DNA from: Casuarina equisetifolia
Taxonomy: Eukaryota > Streptophyta > Magnoliopsida > Fagales > Casuarinaceae
Direction: 5' to 3'
DNA: 64,000 nucleotides
Assembly (NCBI GenBank): GCA_028551475.1
Contig: CM052361.1
Span: 1,805,501 to 1,869,500, forward strand
This document shows, in pieces, positions 61,396 to 64,000 of this stretch (its first letter is position 1; each line of letters opens with the position of its first letter). The translations under genes and the position numbers were made by a program. Under the pieces are notes generated by a model. It was not told where the DNA came from and did no database searches. It saw only the letters and a list, made by a program, of their open reading frames with translations.

Positions 61396-64000
61396 GTCCC
61401 AAACCTTTTCTCCCAAAGACAGCTCTGTCCTACCTTTTCTATTTATTTATGTATATTTAACGATTCAATAAATTCCAGAAAAGGAAATAAAAAAATCCAA
61501 CCCCCTGCTTTACGATGCAGTAGTCCATGCAGAGCTTGGTCTATAACTAAATTGCAGTTTAGTTCCCCAGGGAGATTTCGAACCATTAATGATTTTTTGT
61601 GGCTTTTAAGTTTGTCTCATCTCAATTGTCACGTGATTTATTATATCGATTTTGATATCACTTGTTGTGATCCCTAGAACCCAATAATCATACCTTGTTT
61701 ATATTTAACTAATCCTTAGGTTGTGATAGGATTAAATGTGTGAAACCACCTTTTTTGATTATGGAAAGAGGTATGGAAATATTTCTTGATTCTCTCTTCA
61801 TATTTGAATCTTCTTCTCATTATTTAAAAATTCATTTGTTTTTCATTAAAAGTAATTTATAAGGAAGCTTCATATATATATTTTTCTTTAAAGAAAAATT
61901 TCAAGCAAAATTTAATTAATGTGGAGCACATTCTATATCATTTCTAACACATCTCATCTTGGGTCATAAATTTAAGATGAGAGTGTCATATTAAACTTAA
62001 ATTCTAATATGATATTAAAAAAGAGTGTCCAGTTTGTTTTGAAAACATTATTCAAATAAAATTTATATATGATATAAAAATCTTTTCACACCATTCTGAT
62101 GGGGCCTCATTGCTTTGCAAAGCTATGCCAATTGACGGGAATGTTACCTTCCGAAATTGATTCAGCATGGTGATTTTTATAAGGAAAAGAATGGGTGAAA
62201 AGTTTGAGATCCTGTTCAAACGGCAGGTATCCAGACTCCTCTGAATAATTAGGGACCAATGTCTATGCAATCTAAGGTGAAAAGGCAGGAGGCAAGAAGG
62301 GCCAAAGCAAAAAAGGACCGAGCAGGGAGATCCAACATGCTCTAGTAGAAAGCTAAAGAGTGGGGCTGTGGGGTTCCATAAGAGAATGATGAAAAAAATT
62401 GAACCCACTCGACATCAAGATTGGTCAAGAAAAAGGTTGAATTGGAAAAGCACCCATCAGGGACCTTATTACATTCTTCTACAGTGAAAACAATAGCCTT
62501 GCACTTGCACTCTAGTTGTTTGACTTGACAGTCATCTCTCTCTCTCTCTCATGAATGAATAGGTTATCCTCCTTATTTGTTGTTCTTACTTTCCACTCAC
62601 ATGAAACTTCTCATGGTCATCCCTAAGTGGAGAACACTATAATTAGGTGTTGAAGGTGAATAAGATGAGCATGTGACACCAACTCTAAGTCAAAGATTTA
62701 GACTTAATACGACTCAATGTGATGCATGCAAGTCTCCAACCTCCCTTTGGGGCAGTGGAGAACACGTCCAAATGGGTCATCAGAGAAGCGGCACTATGCA
62801 ATTGGTTTGCAATTTTTAGATTATTATAACATCTTTTTTGTTGAGAGCAGCAAGATGCCATCAATGTAGAGTAGGTGACCAATAATTTTTGGTAAGTTTT
62901 AGTTGCTTGGAAGTAAATCTAACTCCATGGTATTTGCATTTGAAATAATGATATACTTCCTAGTCATGGTTCTTGAAATTATTAGGTTGTTTCAACCACT
63001 AACACTTGAAGGTGAATAGTTCATAGTTCATAGGCTAATCTACCAAACTTCTTGTTTTTAAATATGGGAATCAAAAAGTAAATGAAGCTTTTATTGTGAC
63101 TTAGGTAGCTAAATGTTATAATTGAGGTAGTCCATGTGATGAACCGACTCTTATAATAATCACACTTTGAAACCTTTAGTTGTTAGTGGATCTTTGTGGC
63201 CTAAGTGCATTGGAGAAGATAACAAGAGGATTACAAAGAGGGGTCCCATATCATCATTACATGTCATGTTCTATCATTTGATGTCTGTAAAAAAATAGAT
63301 GCTTTACCCTCAAGATATGTAGAGGGCACCGCCACTTATTTTGAGAGTATAGGGGGAAATAAGAGTAGACAAACAAATGATTTGGATCTTCTAAAGAAAA
63401 GGGATCAAAAGTTTGGTGAAGCCCAATGCGGGAGGAGATTTGGGAAATTGCTTCACTAGATTTTTTGAAAAAGGGGGAAAAGCCACCTCCACCTTTCCCT
63501 TTCATGGTGATTTAGCGGCAAAATTATGTCTTGCTCAGTGGTTGTAGATCGTTGCTGGAGCCCCTATCACCAAACAAAGTATCCTACTCTGAGACTTGAA
63601 TCCGACTCAAAATGAACAAGACTTGTTTGATAAAATAAAATTTGCATCATTGGCTTCCACATAAAATGGGTTTCCAATTATGACGAATTAATCTCGTCAC
63701 TTTGCTTTTCTCCATTTCCTCTAGTTTGCCTTTTTCTCTTCTGTTTCCCAGTGAAACCGACAAAACCATTGATAATCTATTTTTTTTTCTTGTTTTTTCA
63801 AAAAGAGGAAAATAGAGTATACTTATTTATCCTTGATGCTTTTCCTCTTTCCTCTTTTGTATCATAATACAAGATTTTGAATGTGACATACTCTCTTCGA
63901 ATTCTTAAAGATCACGTCAACAAGTCAGTAATTAGTAATTAACTACTGATTGCTCCTACTCCTAAACCCCACTTTACTTAATAAAAGAAATGTATCTTTA
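61396..64000. other. No gene recognised to the right edge
   Basis: AT-rich sequence with a (TC)n run at 62535-62550 and a SINE-like remnant near 63918-63969. Open frames at 62052-62408 (-), 62685-62882 (-) and 63257-63505 (-) lack any domain I know. No tRNA, rRNA or miRNA hairpin was convincingly seen. Confidence 0.45.
62535..62550. repeat. (TC)n microsatellite
   Basis: Eight TC dinucleotides in the right-hand intergenic region. Confidence 0.85.

Overview
The window reads as nuclear DNA of a dicot plant. The genes are split by AT-rich GT-AG introns, proteins are plant-specific types (TDR/PXY receptor kinase, QWRF protein, EAR-type C2H2 finger, DC1 domains), and intergenic DNA is AT-rich with microsatellites and tRNA-derived SINEs. 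No bacterial, viral or plastid gene set is present. I cannot name the species.

Layout. 1-1833: a damaged copy of part of the 2-phosphoglycerate-kinase-like gene further right. About 2038-9294: scattered exon remnants of an SMC2 (condensin) gene on the + strand, interrupted by a broken DC1-domain gene on the - strand (3288-5005). 9300-11860: no gene seen. 11863-19909 (-): intact 15-exon P-loop NTPase related to 2-phosphoglycerate kinase/LPA1. 20665-22828 (-): two-exon F-box/LRR gene. 24247-41082 (-): complete 28-exon SMC6 gene whose reconstructed exons keep frame through 1059 codons plus stop. 44336-45253 (+): single-exon three-finger C2H2 protein with a C-terminal DLN-type EAR motif. 49810-51513 (+): five-exon QWRF-motif protein. 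53752-57595 (-): two-exon TDR/PXY-like LRR receptor kinase. 57596-64000: AT-rich, no gene recognised, with one GC-rich island carrying repeated CGCGTGAC motifs.

The genes do not form a pathway: SMC6 acts in genome stability, TDR/PXY in vascular stem cells, QWRF proteins on microtubules, the zinc finger probably as a repressor, and the F-box protein in SCF-type ubiquitylation. The order P-loop NTPase - SMC6 - C2H2 finger - TDR resembles, from memory, the Arabidopsis At5g61450-At5g61480 block, so this looks like an old conserved syntenic segment with an F-box and a QWRF gene interleaved. The left 10 kb is a graveyard of duplicated and decaying genes. I found no convincing new biological system. 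The most interesting items are the SMC2 relic beside an intact SMC6, the partial gene duplication, a 27-nt stop-containing alternative acceptor inside SMC6, and the motif island near 61.2 kb.
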